A stretch of DNA of 64,000 nt, from NCBI GenBank assembly GCA_025617745.1, contig CM046869.1, positions 7,986,668 through 8,050,667 of the forward strand, given 5' to 3'. This document shows, piece by piece, positions 28,601-34,600 of the stretch. Origin of the DNA: Heliocidaris erythrogramma (lineage: Eukaryota > Echinodermata > Echinoidea > Camarodonta > Echinometridae). The notes below the pieces were generated by a model. The model did no database searches. It had not been told where the DNA came from and saw nothing but the letters and a program-made list of their open reading frames with translations. Every line of letters starts with the position of its first letter. Position 1 is the stretch's first letter. The translations under genes were made by a program, and so were the position numbers.

Positions 28601-31600
28601 CAGATTGTAGAATTTTATTAGTGGTTGTTTTAATGCATGGAACTTATTTTTTTTGCAAAAAAATAAGGGTTGTAGCTGTATTGCTACAAATCCCTCAATA
28701 ATCCAGTTCGTAATTACAACATGCGCAGATAAAGGTCATTCGTACCGAGTACAAGCGACCTCTATACGCTGTCAAGGATGTGCACACCAATGTGATTTTA
28801 GTGGTTAAACAAGTATTGTATCCACCAAAAACGATGCACGTGCGTGTAAACACACAGGGGAATTTGTACCATCTTCTAATTACGAACTGGCTTATTGAAT
28901 TGCAGCTGGATATTATCCTTTTTGAAGGTATTTTGCTTTTGAGATATTCAACTTTGGGAGAATATGGGTGCAAAGAAGGTCTAATTGCATTCACGTACAT
29001 GCAAGAATATTGCTGCTTTTGTTATATTGATACTGATACTTATATTGATATTGATGCTTTGATGTCTAACATTTTTTTCTTCACCATCTTCCTTCTGCAG
29101 GCCTTGCAGACCATTCCAGTGCACTGTGGTTTTGACATAGAAATAAAGTACCCAATGATCTGTGAGGTATGTATAGTGTAGGTTATCCCGTCACTTTTCA
29201 AAATCACCCTGAGTGTTGCGGTCTAATGAAATTGAATGTACAGAGTAACTGATGGTTCAGCATTTGGGCTGAAATTGAATAATTTAAAGCTCATAAACAG
29301 TTTCGGTAGCAAAAAGGAAATTGGAAAGAAACGTGTTAAATATTGTCTCGTGTTGTTCTCTTTGTGTCAAAAGATGTTTGTAGTTAAACGGCATTTTTGC
29401 CCTTGAGCAAGGCATTTTATCTACATTGCTCCTCTCCACCCAGGTGTTAAATGGGTACCGGGTAGGATGCGAACATCATTGTGGTTGGATTAGCATGTGC
29501 GCACTTGGAAACGGGTGACTGGCTAGAATGCTCCCCAGAGGAGTGGAGAATGTGCACTATAATGTGCAGAATCGCAATTGAATCCAGTGACCGGGGTAAT
29601 AATGCTTTAAGCGCTTTGGTCGGTTACATTGTAACTGGTAAGGTGCTATACAAGAAACAGCTATTATTGTACGTCTGCCACGTCTGCCGCAGCGATTTTC
29701 TTGTGAGCGCTCTACTGGCTGCAGTTTTTGTCGGATCACCTTCAAATTTCACATGGAGGTGCATTATGGTAAGATGAAGAAGCCTATTGTTTTTGGTTGT
29801 GGGCGGAGTCATGGTTGCCATGGTAACCATATTTTTAAAGAAATAGTAAAGATTTTCTTGTGAGCGCTCTACCGGCTGCAGTTCTTGTCGGATCACCTTC
29901 AAATTCCGCATGGAGGTGCATTATGGTAAGATGAAGACGCCTATTGTTTTTGGTGTGGACGGAGTCGACATTGTTGCCATGGTAACCATATTTTTTTAAA
30001 GAAATGGTAAAGATTTTCTTGTGAGCGCTCTACCGGCTGCAGTTCTTGTCGGATCACCTTCAAATTTTGCATGGAGGTAAAAGATGAAGAAGCCTATTGT
30101 TTTTGGTGTGGGCGGAGTCAACATTGTTGCCATGGTAACCATATTTTTCAAAGAAATGGTAAAGACTTTCTTGTGAGCACTCTAGCGCTGCAGTTTTTGT
30201 CGGATCACCTTCAATTTCAAAACAACTAAAAAATGACAAAAGTACAAAAAGGTCATTTTTGTCAGCAGTGATACCAGAGGTCCCAAATTGCCACTTTATC
30301 CATTTCAGTCACAACATTGATTCAAATGGGGGATGGGTGACGGGTTCCCCCCTCCGGGTGCTCTAGTTATTATTATTATTATTATTATTATTGTACGAGA
30401 TCATTTGGTATTCCATGAGTTATTTCAGGTGAACTTACTGTACATATATGTTAGGAACGCTAGATCAGTTCAACATACTGCCCCACTAGGCCTGAGTCGA
30501 AACGGTTCCACCCCCGGGCCTCGCCCGTCACGCTGAAACCCGGTTTTGCGTTTTCGGATTTCAGGTATTTCCAAACTAATTTTAGCACTAAATAGAACTT
30601 TAAACATGCAATTCACAAACTGAATTTCAATGTAATCCAATATATTTACTGCAGTAATAAATGGAAATCATTTCAGACGACAATAGTTCTTTTCATTACT
30701 CTTAAAAAAAACATATTAAGAGCTGCGAGGAAACTTCAAGCTAGGCGATGAATGTACACTATGAACACGGTGACAAAGAGAGCGGACAATTTATGCAGGT
30801 CCTCACTGTACCCTCCACAATAGCTCTAGTAGACAAAAGGACATCCCTTCACTGCTATTATGTGACACCTGTTCTACATATTTTTACAGGATAGCAATGT
30901 TGTTCTTCAATGGATGTTCTTTTGTTAACCAGTGCAATTGTGAAGGGTACAATGAGGAGCAGCATAAATTGTCCGCTTCTTTGTTCGTCATGTTCATAGT
31001 GGTAGGACCTGAATAAAATGTGACCCATATTGACACAAACTAATCATGGTAATTCTGGAACTGGTGCTGAGGTGCTATTCAGGACGACTTCTCTCTAGCT
31101 CTTCCACCTCTGTCTCCCCATAATTAAATCTCCTTGGATCTACATGTACATGTACCTGATAATCAACTGTTTTGTTTATCTGGCGACAGAAACCGGGTTC
31201 CGAGTACGATGGGACCCCTATGGACATGAACCAACCCCTGTATGTGATCTTGAAAGTGTTGCTTAGATGTACAGATGTACTCTATCTCTCTCCCCCAAGA
31301 TTAAATGTCATAGAATATACCTTGTAATTATCATTTCTATTTTTTTTAAACAGAAGTCAGGCCCTGATCTTCATGATGCAGCCTCTATGGACATGAGCCA
31401 ATTACTGAAATAATGCTTAGGTGCTCAGTTAGGACCACTCCCCCACCTTCTCCCCCTCCCTTTCTCCCCCTCCCCTTCCCTTTCTCCCCATCCCCTTCTC
31501 CCCCTCCCCTTCTCCCCCTCCCCTTCTCCCCCTCCCCTTCTCCCCCTCCCCTTCTCCCCCTCCCATTCCCCTCCCCTTCTCCCCCTCCCATTCCCCCCCC

Positions 31601-34600
31601 CCTTCCTCCCCCCCCTTCCCCTCCCCTTCCCCTCCCCTTCCCTCCCCCTTTCAAGACTAAATCTCCTAGGAGCTACAGTGTACGTATGATAAATAATCTA
31701 CAAGTAGATCTGTTTTGTTTCTCTGGTCTCAGAAGTCTGGTCCAGAGTACGATGGGACTCCCATGGACATGAACCAATCACTGGATGCAATCCTAAGAGT
31801 GGTCCTCCAGTACGGTGGTCAGAGGAGGATCTTCTTCTCGGCCTTCAACCCTGACGTCTGTGCAATGTAAGCACTACGTATGTATGATTCTCAATACCTT
31901 TTCTGCATGGATGGCATAATTGACGATGCACAAATCAAGTTTCATTTTCAAGGGCTTCGTGTAATTGGCATATTGGACCCCCCCCCCCCCCCCCCCCCTT
32001 CTGTAACCCAAGTGACATACCTTAACATATTGCTAAAAATGTGCCTCCACTTTTCAAAGTGATAATTTTTTTTTTTGGTCTCTCAAAAAATTTTGGAGTA
32101 AAAAGATCCCCCCCCAAGTGGATGACTTTTTCTTCTTCTTTTGCCTGCCTGCCTGGCAGAGAATTATGGACTAAAAATTCCCCCCATTAAAGTTTATGAC
32201 CTTTTTTTTTCCTCATCAGAGTTCTTTTTGTCTGAATTCTTCCCCCTTCTTTTTCAAAACCCTGGATCCACCTCTGAGTAATGTTAGGAATTCCAACTCT
32301 TTGACAAGCATCCTTCCTGGCCTGATGCATGTACATGTATTATAGAGCTGTAACCCTTTGGAGACAATTGACCACATTTTATGGTTTGGCTCAATAACTT
32401 TTGATTCAGAACTCTAAAAAATATACCAGGTGCTTGAGTAGAAAGAGTAAAAATTTCTGCACACACTATGTCCATTTTTGTTGCATGACCATATTGTGTT
32501 TGATGCAGGGAATTTTAAAAAGGAGAATAAGTTTTAAAATCCTTCAATTGCCAACACATTGAGAGGTTCAAAATCATTGTTTTTATCAAAATTCCTTATG
32601 TATATTGTTTTCAAAAACATTAAACCTTATCAGCACTATGTAGCACTAAAAGAGAAATATTATTGTTGCCAATTTGAAAAACGAAATATGATCAATTTAG
32701 CCCTTAAATAATTCTAGTCCTAAAGCCACATAGTCGTTCTAATGGGGAATTTAACACCATTCGGGTATTTACCTGTAACAGGTGTTGTCAGTCACAGGGA
32801 GTGGACTACACTTTTAATGACAGGCAGTTCTTATGTAATGCATTGTGCCCTCCTCAGTCCTGCTACCGTGTCAGAAAACATAAATCTCCCCAGTCCAAGT
32901 AGTTTTATGGTGGGACAGAACCATGGTCAGACCCATCTCCCTGGCATCCGCTGCCTGCCTGCCTGCCTGCCTGCCTGGGAGAAATTCCGCACAGTAATAG
33001 TAATTCAACCAAAATCTGGTGTCGGTGAATTATGATGCAATGCACATGCAGACTTATGACTGTTTTAATGTTAACCTGTATTTAAGATACTATGCCTGGG
33101 ATAAAACTTGTGATTAAACTTACAGAATGTGCACATTAAATGAAAAAAATTAATCTGCTCCAATTGAAAGTTAGAAATTAATAGAAAGTTTGAAATTACA
33201 AGATTCCCGTCTGTCTACAAAGAACAAGCTGAGATCATTTTTGCATTAATGGTGTGTATTTTTTATATTATATTACAGGATTCGTCTGAAGCAGTCAAAG
33301 TACCCAGTCCTGCTGTGTAACTTTGGTAGAACTGCCCTCTACGAGTCCTACACTGACCCTCGGAGTGTGTCCGTAGAGAACAGTATCCTGACATCATGTG
33401 CCTATCAAATCCTGGTAAGTCTTTAAAGAGTAATTGATTCTCTCATTTTTTTGCAATAAATGTACGTGGTTTTTTAGCAACCCATAAGCTCTTGGTATTC
33501 TGCGTAAATATGTGAAGTGCCCTGTATGATTCCTATGCTGATCCTAGGAGAGTGTGTCTGTTGGGAACAGTATTGTGACATCACATTTCTATCAGATCTA
33601 GTGAGTTCTTGAGAATCATCGAAGCCCCAGAACAGTACCTTCCAGTCATGTACTGAGTTAAAGGGCACCGATCACAAGAATATTTTGCTCTTTATATCTT
33701 TGGTTCCATTTCGTATACTATATTTAAAATATCAGCTTCAGGTATTATTCTGTAAAGAGATATTTCAAGTTTGCAAACGGTAAATAAAGATAAAAGCGAC
33801 CTGTGAGTAAACTAATTGATGTACCTTTACGTACGCGCATGCAATCAGAAGTTACCTAAAATTTAACTTCTGTGTGCTCCCTGATATGAATGTTTTCCCC
33901 CTCACGCTCTTTAATCTGTAACCATTTGAATTTCTCTTGTAAGTTCCTTATTAGTGATACTATGTCTTCTAATGATGTACATAGTGTGATTTTGTGTGTG
34001 TGATCGTGCATTCATATGTGTGTTTGCGTTGATGTTCAAGGGCAACCGCGGGCACTTTTATGAACACACATCTTCGAACCGAGGACACACACGAGTCCGA
34101 GGACCGTCCTCGTTTTGATTTACAGTTTGTTGGCTTTATTTTTAGCTTCTAACTACGCTGTTGAACTTTCGAGCATTTCTGAGCAGAGTCCACGTTTGGG
34201 TGGTCGTGAATTTTTTCGTGGGTATAATTTGTTTTTTTTTTTTTAAATAAAAATTTTTTTGTTTGGGCTTACGCACTCAGACGGGCACGCCAGAAAGCAT
34301 GTTACAATTGAACGGGATTTATTTTTAGTCTTCGAGGATTATTCTCTTCAAAATCAATTGAAAAATAACTGAATAATTAATTATGAATAAGTCCACGGTT
34401 GGGTAATATTGACACACGGTCCTCGTTTTCAGGTGTAAACACGTATGGGTGTGCGTCCATATGCGTGTTTTTGTACGTTCATGTATGTGTGTGATTAGTG
34501 TACTTGAAAGATGCATTCAAGATACTCTTTAGATGCGAAGTCCATTGATCACAGCTTGCTTTCTGATATATGTATTTCAGGGCCTGTGCGGTCATTGCGA

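Noticed and set aside
9236-30220. CRISPR-like arrays
   Set aside because: Units are 150-270 bp with no short identical repeats and unique spacers, and the genome is eukaryotic.
31190-31275. Candidate for the true GPCPD1 exon 14
   Set aside because: Conserved at its start but lacks the second half and a donor; the copy at 31733 has everything and fits the phase.
31385-31772. Pro/Ser-rich and Gly/Arg-rich open frames
   Set aside because: Produced by the CT-rich minisatellite in intron 13 and by exon 14 read-through.
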